64,000 nt of DNA from FEN-1139 sp038207155 (GTDB taxonomy: Bacteria; Myxococcota_A; Polyangia; Polyangiales; Polyangiaceae): the NCBI GenBank assembly GCA_038207155.1, contig JBBRAB010000020.1, forward strand, positions 1 through 64,000, written 5' to 3'. The number at the start of each line of letters is the position of its first letter. Position 1 is the first letter of the stretch. Made by a program: the position numbers and the translations under genes. Below are positions 16,314 to 25,641 of the stretch, in pieces. The notes beneath the pieces are model-generated. The model saw nothing but the letters and a program-made list of their open reading frames with translations. It made no database searches and had not been told where the DNA came from.

Positions 16314-17525
16314 CTAAGCGAAATTCGGCAGCGCGACCAGATCGACGTGCAGGATCTCGGTAGAAAACGCCATAATCTCCTGCAAACACGCGTCCGACGG
16401 CCGGGTGACGACCCGCAGTTTGGCGCAGGCGGCTTTCCCGCCCTCAAAGACGGTGTTGTCGAGCTCCTTGACGTGGATCCCGTGCCGCTTGAGAACCGAC
16501 AGCACGTGAGCTAGCGCCCCCGTTCGCTCTAGGTGCCGGACCACGAGCTGGTAAGGGGCCCAGGAGGTGGTGCTGATATTGACGACGTTTGGGACCTCCC
16601 CGCGCGTCAGAAAGCTGCGGACCACATGCACGACCTCATTGGCGATGGCCTGCTGCGCCTCGTCGGTTGAGGCCCCGATGTGCGGAGTTCCGTACAGGTT
16701 GGACAGAGCCAGAAGCGGGTGCTGGTAGCTCGCGCGACGAAGGTCAGGTTCGTCGGGCCAGACGTCTAGCCCGAGCCGCAGCTGCTTTCGCGGTGCGATC
16801 AAAGCCAGAGCCTCGTGATCGATCAGCTGCGAATCAGCCGTGTTGACCAGGATGGCGCGGTCGGGAAGGGCCTCGAGGACCTCCGGTCCCACAATGTGCC
16901 GCGTGCGCTCGCAGGCCGACATATGAAGGCTCAGCACATCGGACTGGGCTGCCAATTCCACGAGCGAGGCCGCGTGACGCACCTGCAACTCGGCCGCGCG
17001 CGTGGCCGTCAGCGAACGCCCGTAGGCCACGACGGTCATTCCATAGGCCCGAGCCACGCTCGCGACGTATCGACCCACCTGTCCGAGTCCAGCAATTCCA
17101 AGCGTTCGCCCCCGCAGGCCTTGGGCCTGAGCAAACTCATCCTTCTCCCAGGCTCCGGCCCGGAGGGCGGCATGGGCATCCGGAATGCGGCGATCGAGGC
17201 AGCCGATCAGGGTCATCGTAAGCTCGGCCACCGCCGAAGCGTTGCGCCCAGGCGTGTTAGCGACGTAGATCCCGCGTGCGCTCGCCGCGGTCACGTCGAT
17301 CTGCCCGGTGCCCGAGCCAGCGCGTACGATCAGGTTCAGCGCGTCCCCCTCCGCGATCGACTGAGCGCTCACCTCGAGACCACGCACCACCAGGACATTG
17401 ACACCCGCCAGAGCCGCGGGAAGGGCAGCAGACGTCAGCGACGGCTGGCAGAGCAGCTCGACCCCCAAGGTCTGGAGCTCCTCAAGGCATGTGGCGGGAA
17501 GACTTCCTGCAACCAGGACACGCAT
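16314..17525 (-). CDS. D-3-phosphoglycerate dehydrogenase-like protein with ACT domain
   Basis: 403 residues with the SerA layout: 2-hydroxyacid dehydrogenase halves, Rossmann motif GLGQVG (146-151), and a C-terminal ACT domain from about 328. His282 (PHIGAS) and Glu259 (DVWPDEP) of the usual Arg-Glu-His set are present. The catalytic and carboxylate-binding Arg, normally in the N-x-x-R-G-x-x-V-D motif, is missing: the sequence reads VNTADSQLID with Asp at 231. Family members with such a change should not oxidise 3-phosphoglycerate in the usual way. It could be a regulatory or divergent paralogue, with true SerA elsewhere. The ACT domain suggests amino-acid binding. It is transcribed alone, divergent from a methyltransferase. 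Confidence 0.8.
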   Translation of the reverse strand: MRVLVAGSLPATCLEELQTLGVELLCQPSLTSAALPAALAGVNVLVVRGLEVSAQSIAEGDALNLIVRAGSGTGQIDVTAASARGIYVANTPGRNASAVAELTMTLIGCLDRRIPDAHAALRAGAWEKDEFAQAQGLRGRTLGIAGLGQVGRYVASVARAYGMTVVAYGRSLTATRAAELQVRHAASLVELAAQSDVLSLHMSACERTRHIVGPEVLEALPDRAILVNTADSQLIDHEALALIAPRKQLRLGLDVWPDEPDLRRASYQHPLLALSNLYGTPHIGASTDEAQQAIANEVVHVVRSFLTRGEVPNVVNISTTSWAPYQLVVRHLERTGALAHVLSVLKRHGIHVKELDNTVFEGGKAACAKLRVVTRPSDACLQEIMAFSTEILHVDLVALPNFA

Positions 17526-17791
17526 AGGCGCTATCTCATATCACGACCCGCGCCCCGACGGCTTGGCTCTCTGCCACCCGAAGGCGCAATGGCGGTGGCC
17601 AAGCCTGCCCGAGAACGATTGCCGTAGCGACCTCGGCCGTCTAAAAGCGACCTTTTTGTTGATCGCGGCGCGGAACCGCGTCACAGCCTCAAACTCGGCC
17701 AAGGGGTCGTCTGCCCCCTGATAGTCAATCGGCGACGAGTGACGAGCACGCCTTGCCGACGGAGACAACCGGGGGCAAGTTCCAGCGCCCC

Positions 17792-18532
17792 ATGGATGCC
17801 TCCGGTTCTCACGACGCCAACCGCCGCTACTACGATGCCTTCGCTGCAGGGTATGAGAACCATCGAGGAGACAACGATCCGGGTGGCTATCACGCCCTGC
17901 TCGACGAGCTCGAGACCGACTTCGTCAAGCGCTACGCCAGAGCTGGGGACATCCTTGAGGTGGGTTGTGGTACCGGGCTCGTGTTGGCAAAGCTGGCCAG
18001 TTTTGCTCAGAGCGCGCGCGGCGTCGATCTGTCGCCAGGCATGCTGGAACTCGCGCGCGGTCGCGGGCTCAATGTCGTCGAGGGCTCGGCAACGTCGCTC
18101 CCCTTCCCTGACGCAAGCTTTGACGTTACCTGCTCGTTCAAGGTGCTCGCGCATGTGCCCGCGATCGAGGAAGCACTCGCCGAGATGACCCGCGTCACGC
18201 GACCCGGCGGCTACGTGATCGCCGAGTTCTACAATCCCTACAGCCTGCGTGGGCTCGTAAAGAAGTACGGACCTGCGGGCACAATCGCTCAAGGCACGCG
18301 TGAAGACGCTGTCTTCACACGGTTTGACTCACCGAGGCGCGTCGCCAGCCTCACCCCGCCCGGGACTGAGTTCGTCGACTCGCGCGGCATCCGCATCGTC
18401 ACGCCTGCGGCCGCCTTCATGCGCCCCCGGGCGCTGCGCTGGGGCCTGCGATTCCTCGAGCGACACCTGGCTGACTCGCAGCTTAAGCGCTTCGGCGGGT
18501 TTTACGTCGCAGCCTTCCGTAAACTGAGTTAG
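17792..18532 (+). CDS. Class I SAM-dependent methyltransferase
   Basis: About 246 residues from the ATG at 17792 (a TTG at 17753 would add 13). The SAM-binding motif I is ILEVGCGTGLVL, followed by GVDLSPGMLE (motif post I), LPFPDASFDVTCSFKVLAHV (motif II region) and RVTRPGGYVIAEFYNP (motif III), the Methyltransf_11 pattern of ubiquinone/menaquinone-type and small-molecule methyltransferases. The start resembles YYDAFAAGYENHRG, common in this group. The C-terminal 70 residues are family-specific and basic. The substrate cannot be told. It is transcribed alone and converges with the gene at 18552. Confidence 0.85.
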   Translation: MDASGSHDANRRYYDAFAAGYENHRGDNDPGGYHALLDELETDFVKRYARAGDILEVGCGTGLVLAKLASFAQSARGVDLSPGMLELARGRGLNVVEGSATSLPFPDASFDVTCSFKVLAHVPAIEEALAEMTRVTRPGGYVIAEFYNPYSLRGLVKKYGPAGTIAQGTREDAVFTRFDSPRRVASLTPPGTEFVDSRGIRIVTPAAAFMRPRALRWGLRFLERHLADSQLKRFGGFYVAAFRKLS

Positions 18533-18551
18533 CGAGCCACTCAGGTGCGCC

Positions 18552-19631
18552 TCAGAACTGCCCGGACAGCCCGAGGGAACCACCGTGCGACTCCGGCATG
18601 ACCCACGGTCGCAGAGACAGCTTGGGCGCCGATTCAACCGTGGTGCCGCTGGTAGCTGACTCGGGCTGACGTATCCCTTGTGGAAGGATTCGGCGGCGGC
18701 GAGTGGAGCGTTCCGGAGCAAACGAGACCTGAGCCTCGAGGATGCCAACGGCAACGACCCCGAGCAATCCGAAGCCCGCTACACCGGCGACGCTTCTTGC
18801 CTCGAGTCGACGCGCGTGAAGGCTTGGGCCGTCGTAGCCCGGCTCGCCATATTTCGACTCGTACCAAGCATCCATCACCATCGCGCCTGCAAAGGTGCCA
18901 ACGAGTGCGGTCTCAGTGAGCAGGAAGGTCCAACCGAGGACGGGTCGCCGCTCGTAGAATTGCCCCGCGCCAAACGGAATCGAGGCAACCCAGCGTTGGT
19001 TTCGCTCAACGACCGTCTCCGTCTCCGCGAGCTCGACGAGTCGTTGAATTCGCTCCTGCTCTCGCTTGCGCGCGAGAGCATCCGCCTGTGAACGCGCCGT
19101 CGCCTCAAGCATTTGATTGCGCTGAGAGCTGCGGATCTCATCGAGCATGCTCGCGCGCACCGACAAGAACCTCTCCACGACGGCCGAAGGGAAGACCAAG
19201 CCATCGGGGGGACGCATTTGGGGATTCTGTCTTATCGCGTCGCGAAATACCGCATCGGCTTCGTCGAGTTTGGCATCACCGACAAGACAGGCGCCCCGGT
19301 AGACGCGCGCAGACTCAAACACCTCGAGCGACTCAGAGGGGCCTCGCACCTCTGCCGGCAGGTGACTGAGCTCGGCTGCGCAGGCGGCGTATTGCCCTGA
19401 ATTGTAGAGCCCCATGGCGCGAGCCAAGGCCGCTTCAACCGCAACGACCTCCGGCAACGACGCCCCGGTCGCGCCAATGTCAGTTCGCGCTCCGGGCTCC
19501 GACTTGGGCGGCTCTGCGACCACAGGAACGTCTGCCGAAACCGAATGCGTCACGCTGCACCAGAGACCTAGCAAGCCTAGGACAGGTGCAAGGCGACTGC
19601 GGCGCGGGTGTAAAATGAGAGTGGGCGGCAT
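18552..19631 (-). CDS. Membrane/periplasmic protein, kinase-linked, unknown function
   Basis: 359 residues, no firm family. A signal peptide or anchor (SRLAPVLGLLGLWCSVTHSVSA) is followed by a helical, TPR-like part (about 60-150: RAMGLYNSGQYAACAAEL, DEADAVFRDAIRQNP), a charged coiled-coil stretch (about 165-205) and two or three membrane helices that begin with SIPFGAGQFYERRPVLGWTFLL. The last motif resembles the PFGxGQFxN segment of DUF5683-like membrane proteins. It starts 12 bases after the stop of the PEGA-type Ser/Thr kinase, so the two should be co-transcribed and may work together in the envelope. Confidence 0.65.
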   Translation of the reverse strand: MPPTLILHPRRSRLAPVLGLLGLWCSVTHSVSADVPVVAEPPKSEPGARTDIGATGASLPEVVAVEAALARAMGLYNSGQYAACAAELSHLPAEVRGPSESLEVFESARVYRGACLVGDAKLDEADAVFRDAIRQNPQMRPPDGLVFPSAVVERFLSVRASMLDEIRSSQRNQMLEATARSQADALARKREQERIQRLVELAETETVVERNQRWVASIPFGAGQFYERRPVLGWTFLLTETALVGTFAGAMVMDAWYESKYGEPGYDGPSLHARRLEARSVAGVAGFGLLGVVAVGILEAQVSFAPERSTRRRRILPQGIRQPESATSGTTVESAPKLSLRPWVMPESHGGSLGLSGQF

Positions 19632-19643
19632 CCGTTAGGGCGT

Positions 19644-21491
19644 TCACGGCCCAGAGACCGTGAAACTACCACCGGGACGCAGCACGACGTCAACAGTTCG
19701 AGGGGGCTGACCCGTCGATGGCGCCGGCAGAAGGCTGCAGGAGACACGAGTCTCGGGCCGGCTAATTCGAACGGCCTTTCGGCCCGGCGCCACGAGTGCT
19801 CCTGGGAAGAGCTCTCCACAGGATAGGCTTGAGCCCTCGGTGGCCGACAGCACGAGCTGCGACGGCCGAAACTCGATTGCCAGCGAGACGCGCTGCTCGC
19901 CGTCCCCGGGGGCCACGAGAATGTCCCGAGCGGGAGGAACGACGCAGCAGGTGTCATTCGGAGGCAGCACCTCAAAGCGATGACTGCCGAACGACAGGTC
20001 GTGTCTCACCCCAAACCAGGGTCGCTCGGCGCCGTCGATTCTCAACCGACCGCCAGCGGCCCCCGTGAGCACGACCTGAACCGAGCGACTGCCGTCCTTG
20101 GCGCTGGCGCGGTTCGGATCCGCGGCGCCAGACAGCACGCGCGGAGGAATCCGCAAAGCCGGACGATTGCGAGCCACGCCGTTGGGAGCAACCTGAGACG
20201 ATGCGGACTCAGGCCCAAGCGGCGAGAGCAGCGCCGGACGCGCCGCCAACGGCGTCGTCGGGGACACAACGACGGCGTGCGAGTCTCGACGGGCAGCGCG
20301 CGCTTGGCGATAGGCGAAAACGCCCACCCCGAGCACCACGGGAAGCAGCGCAACCCAGCCCAAACTGCGCAACCTGTGTCGACGCGCAAGCCACGCTAAC
20401 TCTTTGAGGACCTCACGGTTATCGGGTTGATAAGCGAGAGCACGATTGAACAAGCCCGCGGCTAAGATGACCTCGCCCGACTGACGCGCAAGGCGCGCCG
20501 CAGCGACTAGGCGGGGCAGCAGGCGAGCCTCCAGTTCGCTGCGATAGCTGTTTGGAGCCGCAAAAAACGCCGTTAGTTCGTCTGTCACGGAGACGATTCC
20601 GACGCGTTCGAGTTCTGTCCGCAGTGCATCACCGAGCTCAGTCATGCTCGCGTAGCGCGCCGTCGGCTCATGCGCGAGCGCGCGACAGAGGATCGCGCTG
20701 TAGGCCACGCCCACGTGAGGCGCCACGCGATCCGGAGGCGGGAACTGCCCCTCGAGCACTCGACGAAGCACCTGGGCTGGATTGTTCCCCTCGAATGGCA
20801 GCTTTCCCACCATGCACTCGTGCAGCAGCACGCCCAGCGCAAAAATGTCGGCGGCGGGACCAACCGCTGCGCCTTCTATCTGCTCAGGCGCCATGTGAGC
20901 GGGCGAGCCAAGCACCTGCCCGGTTGAGGTGACGCCCTGAAGATCGAGCACCTTGGCGATCCCAAAATCCGTGAGCTTGACCTCGACTGGCGGCACCGCG
21001 CGAGGGCGCATCGACTCGGATGTTCGCCCCGGACGCATGCTTCCTTCGAGGCCTATCAGGACGTTTTCAGGCTTGATGTCACGGTGCACCACGTCCTGGT
21101 CGTGAGCGTGCTGCAATGCATCGGCCAGTAGCACGCCGAGACACGCGCCGATCTCCGGAGGGAACGGACTGCGCTCGCGCAGTAGGGTCCGCAGCGTGGC
21201 GCCGCGGACGAGCTCGACCACGAGGTAGCGCTCACGCTCACTCGGCTCCGAGACGTCGAAGACCTCCACGATGCCAGGGTGGCGCAGCTTGGCGACCGCG
21301 CGCGCCTCACGAGCAAACCGCTCGGCCACCTCACGCTCATCGCGTAAGTGGCGATGAATGATCTTGACGGCGACCTCACGCCCCAGTCGGCGGTCGCGCG
21401 CCCGGTAGACGGTCGCCATTCCGCCATGCCCGAGCTCTTCTAGGAGCTCGTACTTCTCGAGGACAGGGAGGACATCGTGAGCGAGAGCCAA
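19644..21491 (-). CDS. Membrane Ser/Thr protein kinase with PEGA-like C-terminal part
   Basis: 615 residues. A complete eukaryote-like kinase domain (about 14-290): glycine loop GHGGMATV at 21-28, Lys43, HRD with Asp138, DFG with Asp175, APE as APEQ. One hydrophobic helix (about 373-392, LGWVALLPVVLGVGVFAY) puts the C-terminal part outside the cytoplasm. That part has a PEGA-like segment (GRLRIDGAERPWFGVRHDLSFG) and further beta strands with Cys. The start is TTG by necessity, because no ATG or GTG precedes the first kinase strand. The downstream gene (18552-19631) is 12 bases away. It probably senses an envelope signal and phosphorylates cytoplasmic targets; substrates are unknown. Confidence 0.9.
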   Translation of the reverse strand: MALAHDVLPVLEKYELLEELGHGGMATVYRARDRRLGREVAVKIIHRHLRDEREVAERFAREARAVAKLRHPGIVEVFDVSEPSERERYLVVELVRGATLRTLLRERSPFPPEIGACLGVLLADALQHAHDQDVVHRDIKPENVLIGLEGSMRPGRTSESMRPRAVPPVEVKLTDFGIAKVLDLQGVTSTGQVLGSPAHMAPEQIEGAAVGPAADIFALGVLLHECMVGKLPFEGNNPAQVLRRVLEGQFPPPDRVAPHVGVAYSAILCRALAHEPTARYASMTELGDALRTELERVGIVSVTDELTAFFAAPNSYRSELEARLLPRLVAAARLARQSGEVILAAGLFNRALAYQPDNREVLKELAWLARRHRLRSLGWVALLPVVLGVGVFAYRQARAARRDSHAVVVSPTTPLAARPALLSPLGPESASSQVAPNGVARNRPALRIPPRVLSGAADPNRASAKDGSRSVQVVLTGAAGGRLRIDGAERPWFGVRHDLSFGSHRFEVLPPNDTCCVVPPARDILVAPGDGEQRVSLAIEFRPSQLVLSATEGSSLSCGELFPGALVAPGRKAVRISRPETRVSCSLLPAPSTGQPPRTVDVVLRPGGSFTVSGP

Positions 21492-21722
21492 GGCGTGCCG
21501 CGGGCGTTTGCGCGTGAAGCGAAGAATGCCACGCGACGGCCTTCACTCCAAGTCGCGCGAAGCTCGCGAGGCAGGAAAATCCGCGTCCTCCGACTCACGG
21601 CCCCGGCGACCTGGGGACAACCCTAGGTTGGACAGCGCGGCCATGCCCTCACGGCGCGACGGCCGTGGCGGACGCTCGCGTTCAAGGAGTGAACGCCCAT
21701 CGCGTCCACACGCCGCATCAAC

Positions 21723-23915
21723 CTAACGAGGCGTCCGCTTGACTGCAGCTAGGGCAGAAGCACTGCTTCGCCGACGAGGCGGGGACTTTGAGTCCGGACG
21801 GACAGCGGTCAGGCCGGTGGCCGAATCGACCCGATGCGGCCCGCTTCCGCGACCGCTGTTGGGAGCCATCGAGCGGGTCCTGTAGACCCCCCCGGAGACC
21901 AGGAGTTCCACCCCCAAGGTACGACAGCGACGCGCCAGCTTGTCGAGCTCCACACCCGCCACGACCAGGAGCCCGGATGGCGGAGACGGCTCCACAAACA
22001 GCTCGGATGTTTGACGACGGGTACGAAGAAGCTCGCGAACTTCGGGATCCTCGACCCACAGAAATCCCGATGATTCAACGAACTCAGCGCGGCCGACCAC
22101 CGCGCTCGCTTGGGTCAGCATGCGCTCGATCGGCTCTGGGAGCGCCGCAACGGTTTCGAGCCGTTGCCGCACGACGTCTGACTCCACGCCTGCGCTCAGC
22201 GCCATCGCGATAGCCTGCTGGGTAACGAGCAGGTCCAAACTGCCGGTCACAGCGCCAACGTCGATGAACGGCGCCAACACCAGAATCTGTCCGATCCGCG
22301 TCTGCGCGCCGATTCGCAGGGTCTGTGTGTCGACGAAACGACTGGGCTCGGGTTGAAGCGAGAGGGCCGCCCCGCGCAGCAAGGCGCGTCCACGCGGCGT
22401 GATGCGAAGGCAGACGCCCGCCGCCGCAGCGCTGTCGCTCTCCCCGAGGTCAACGACGCCAAGAATGTGCAAGCTCTCGAGCGCAACGCGCGTGGCGATG
22501 GCCTCGACGGAAGGCGCTGTCACACCATTGCGTGCAGCCCAGCGAGTGAGCAAACGCGTGACGCCCGGTCCGCGCCCGTCGGCTCGAACGTAGTCCAGGA
22601 CGCGATCCCAAGGCGCCCAGGTACCATCCGTCAGCTCGGTCAAGGCTTCGATCACCATTTCGCGAACGACGAGCGCTGAGCTGGCGTCGCGCGCGTCGGC
22701 GGCCAGGCGAAGCGCCTCACCCTCCGTCCGCGCCTCATCCCAGGCGCCACCGCGCCGCCAGGACTTGAAGAGCAGGCTCGGCAGCTCATGCACGGCCAGA
22801 CTCCCCGGAGAACCAGCCACCGCGATGGCGGATGGCTCCCAGAGGCCCAGCGAGCGGCTCAGAGCCGCCAGCAGCGCGAGCGATTCCGGCGAGCGGCCGA
22901 AGCGGTTGGCCAGACGCAGCAGCAGAGATTTCGGCGTCCCAACCCCATCACGCACTTCGCTGCCACCGCCCTCGCGAACCGCCAGGGCCATCGCCATGAC
23001 GAGCGGCATGGGGTCTTCTGCAAAGCGCGCGCGACGCGGTGCGTGGTCGTCACCGAGGACAAACGATCGAATTGCAAGCCGCTCGGCTTCCCGCTCGGCG
23101 AGACGCTGAGCACCGACCAGAGCGACCACCTCCGTCGGCACGATGTGCCGATTCGGATGCACGGGGATCAGTAAACCACGGCGCTCAAGGGCGAACCCGA
23201 CGCCGCGCCGGGACGGAGTAGCTCCGCCTGCTCCACGCAGCCGCAGCGGCTCGCGCTCGAGCTCCAGCAGCTCCTCGGTATCCACCTCACCTCCAACCTC
23301 TTCAACCCCGCGCAGCAATTTGCGCTCAAGTAGCGAGAGCTGGGCGATATACGTCGCTAGCTGCGCGGGATCGGTCAGGGCGTCCCAGGCGGGTTCGAGC
23401 GACAGTGCCAAGGGAGGCGTCGCTTGGCGTCCGAGGTAGTTGGATGCGACGGTCTGCGCCACTTCCGCCGACAACTGCGAGAGCAGCGCGCGGATGCCCC
23501 GCTGGTCCTCACCTTCCCAGGTTTTCAGCTGAACCATGAAGGCGATCGGGAGCAGGATCTCGAGCACGCCCCGCTCATGCTGACGCACATAACAAATACC
23601 GCGACCTACCAGCAGATCGAGCCCTGGGGGAAGCTCTTCAACAAACAGCACCCCGCGACCCTCGACGAGTCGGTACACGAGCTCGCGCGTGGAAGGCGGC
23701 AGCTGAGTTGGGTCGCGCGTCTCCGGCAACAGCAGCAAGGCACGGGCAACCTGAGACGCGACATCGATGCGCTTGGCCTCGTCGATGCGGATCCGCATCC
23801 GGTGGACCAGTGACGCAAGCTCGCGCTCGGGTAACTGACGAAGCACGTCCTCAAGCCGCATGGCGCGAGAACTGGCATGTGTGGAACGACGCGTGGGGGG
23901 GCGGGTATCCGGCAT
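21723..23915 (-). CDS. XPB/Ssl2 N-terminal-like (helicase-associated) domain protein without helicase motor
   Basis: About 730 residues from ATG 23915. ATG 23861 and 24008 are also possible; none has a good ribosome site. The C-terminal part, around IGQILVLAPFIDVGAVTGSLDLLVTQQAIAMAL and FVESSGFLWVEDPEVRELLRTRR, resembles the Helicase_C_3 (XPB/Ssl2 N-terminal) family found in large actinobacterial and myxobacterial proteins. The rest is helical with winged-helix-like stretches. No Walker A or DEAD motif is seen. The last 60 residues are basic and disordered. In other genomes such proteins sit near DNA-repair helicases; here neighbours are a kinase and an HD hydrolase. The domain call is tentative. 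Confidence 0.6.
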   Translation of the reverse strand: MPDTRPPTRRSTHASSRAMRLEDVLRQLPERELASLVHRMRIRIDEAKRIDVASQVARALLLLPETRDPTQLPPSTRELVYRLVEGRGVLFVEELPPGLDLLVGRGICYVRQHERGVLEILLPIAFMVQLKTWEGEDQRGIRALLSQLSAEVAQTVASNYLGRQATPPLALSLEPAWDALTDPAQLATYIAQLSLLERKLLRGVEEVGGEVDTEELLELEREPLRLRGAGGATPSRRGVGFALERRGLLIPVHPNRHIVPTEVVALVGAQRLAEREAERLAIRSFVLGDDHAPRRARFAEDPMPLVMAMALAVREGGGSEVRDGVGTPKSLLLRLANRFGRSPESLALLAALSRSLGLWEPSAIAVAGSPGSLAVHELPSLLFKSWRRGGAWDEARTEGEALRLAADARDASSALVVREMVIEALTELTDGTWAPWDRVLDYVRADGRGPGVTRLLTRWAARNGVTAPSVEAIATRVALESLHILGVVDLGESDSAAAAGVCLRITPRGRALLRGAALSLQPEPSRFVDTQTLRIGAQTRIGQILVLAPFIDVGAVTGSLDLLVTQQAIAMALSAGVESDVVRQRLETVAALPEPIERMLTQASAVVGRAEFVESSGFLWVEDPEVRELLRTRRQTSELFVEPSPPSGLLVVAGVELDKLARRCRTLGVELLVSGGVYRTRSMAPNSGRGSGPHRVDSATGLTAVRPDSKSPPRRRSSASALAAVKRTPR

Positions 23916-24008
23916 GGCATTGGCTTGGAGGTCCGCAGACTCCGCAACCGATTGAGGGAAGCGTGAAAAGGTACGCTTGTCCAGCCTGACGGAAATGTGC
24001 TGCCACAT

Positions 24009-24348
24009 CGGCCAATCAGACGGGGACCGACCTCCGATCGAGGCTGATGCCTGGTAGGGAAGTCAGGTCAAAACGCACCCGGTCGTGCGAACGATTCCCT
24101 GTCGGGAAACAATGCGCGAGCCGCGGTTGATGCATGAGTCCACTTTACCCCCCACGACGGCTCACATTTTACGCCGCATCCGGCAATTGGCACCAGGAGC
24201 CCAAGTTCTTCCCCAGAAACGCAGCTGCGGGCTCTGGGGCCGCGCGGCGAATGATAACGTTTCCGCTGAGGCCGCCCTCGATGCATCTCGACTGGAGTTG
24301 CGGAGCCCGCAGCGCTGAACTAGGACGCCCAGCGGCTGCGGCCTACTC
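24009..24348. other. Divergent gap before the HD-domain gene
   Basis: About 340 bases between two divergent genes. No open frame deserves a call. It should hold the promoters of both, but I could not pick convincing -35/-10 pairs. Confidence 0.3.
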
Positions 24349-25641
24349 ATGATCCTACGCGATCCCGTCCACGGCCTGGTGGCCTTTGAATCTGACGAAG
24401 AGCAAGTCGTCCGAGCGCTGCTCGACACGGCCGAGCTCCAACGGCTGCGACGCATTCGGCAGCTGGGCTTCACGTCGCTCTCGTATCCGGGAGCCGATCA
24501 CACTCGGTTTGCACACTCGCTCGGCGCAGCGCACGTGATGACCCGGTTCTTGCGCCGCATGAGGGATCTGCACGAGGAGCTTCCCTTCTGGCAACGCGTC
24601 ACGACCGAGCGCGCCCGCGAGGCCCTGGCGGCCGCGCTACTCCACGACCTCGGTCACGGTCCCTATTCGCACCTGTTCGAGGCAGCCCTACCGCAGGGTC
24701 CCAGCCACGAGCAATGGACGACGCGGATCCTTCTGTCGCCGACCACCGACGTCAATCGGGTGCTCACAGCGGTGGATGGTTCACTCCCCCGCCGGATCGC
24801 GGAGCTGGTCCATGGTCGCCACGAGTTGCCTTTTCTGGCCCGCGCCGTCAGTGGTACCTTCGACGTGGATCGCTGCGACTACCTGCTGCGGGACGCGCAT
24901 TTCACGGGAGTCGGCTACGGTCGATTCGACCTCGACTGGCTCCTGCGCAGCCTACGCCTCGATGTGGGCGACGAGCAGCGCGCCCCCGCCCTAGCGATCG
25001 ATGGCCCCAAGGGTCTCACGGCCATTGAATCCTTCGTGCTGGCGCGTCTGTTCATGTTTCAGCAGGTCTATTTCCACAAGGCGAGTCGAGCCAGCGAGTG
25101 GATGTTCGTCAAGATCCTCGAACGCGTGCGTTGGCTGCTGCTACAAGGGCACCGGCTCGTCGCTGTGCCGCCGGCCGTCACCGATCTAGCGGTTGCGGGC
25201 GACACCAGCCTTGAACGCTATCTCGAACTCGACGACGGCGTGCTCTGGACCTCGCTGCGCGAGTGGCAGTCTTCTGGCGACCCGCAGCTGTCGCTGCTCG
25301 CGACACGCCTGTTTGCGCGCCGTCTCCACAAAACCTTCGAACTGTTTGGTGAAGGTACGACGCCCTCAGGGCAGGCCAAAGCACTCGGGGTCGTGCGTGA
25401 TATCGCCCTGGCTGCCGGGTTCGATCCCGACTGGACCGTGGGACTCGACATTGCCTCCGACGTGCCCTTCGACGGCGGCGACGCTGGCCTCAGCGTACTG
25501 TTCCCCAATGGTCAACGTCGCTCGCCCACCGATGTGTCGATGCTACTGCGTCGATTGAGCGGCGAGCGACTTGAACGCGTGCGACTCGTTTTCCCTCCTG
25601 AACTACGCCAAGCGGTCTCCGCGGCATTGGATAAGCCATGA
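24349..25641 (+). CDS. HD-domain phosphohydrolase (dGTPase-like / SAMHD1-like family)
   Basis: 430 residues. The start is IRDPVHG-like (MILRDPVHGLVAF), the hallmark of the YwfO/YdhJ group. Metal ligands of the HD domain are H56 (RFAHSLG), H99-D100 (LLHDLGHG) and an Asp in FDVDRCDYLLRD. The following VGYGRFDLDWLL also fits. Relatives hydrolyse dNTPs to nucleoside plus triphosphate, or other phosphate esters. The stop overlaps the start of the next gene by four bases (ATGA), so the two are coupled. Confidence 0.88.
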   Translation: MILRDPVHGLVAFESDEEQVVRALLDTAELQRLRRIRQLGFTSLSYPGADHTRFAHSLGAAHVMTRFLRRMRDLHEELPFWQRVTTERAREALAAALLHDLGHGPYSHLFEAALPQGPSHEQWTTRILLSPTTDVNRVLTAVDGSLPRRIAELVHGRHELPFLARAVSGTFDVDRCDYLLRDAHFTGVGYGRFDLDWLLRSLRLDVGDEQRAPALAIDGPKGLTAIESFVLARLFMFQQVYFHKASRASEWMFVKILERVRWLLLQGHRLVAVPPAVTDLAVAGDTSLERYLELDDGVLWTSLREWQSSGDPQLSLLATRLFARRLHKTFELFGEGTTPSGQAKALGVVRDIALAAGFDPDWTVGLDIASDVPFDGGDAGLSVLFPNGQRRSPTDVSMLLRRLSGERLERVRLVFPPELRQAVSAALDKP

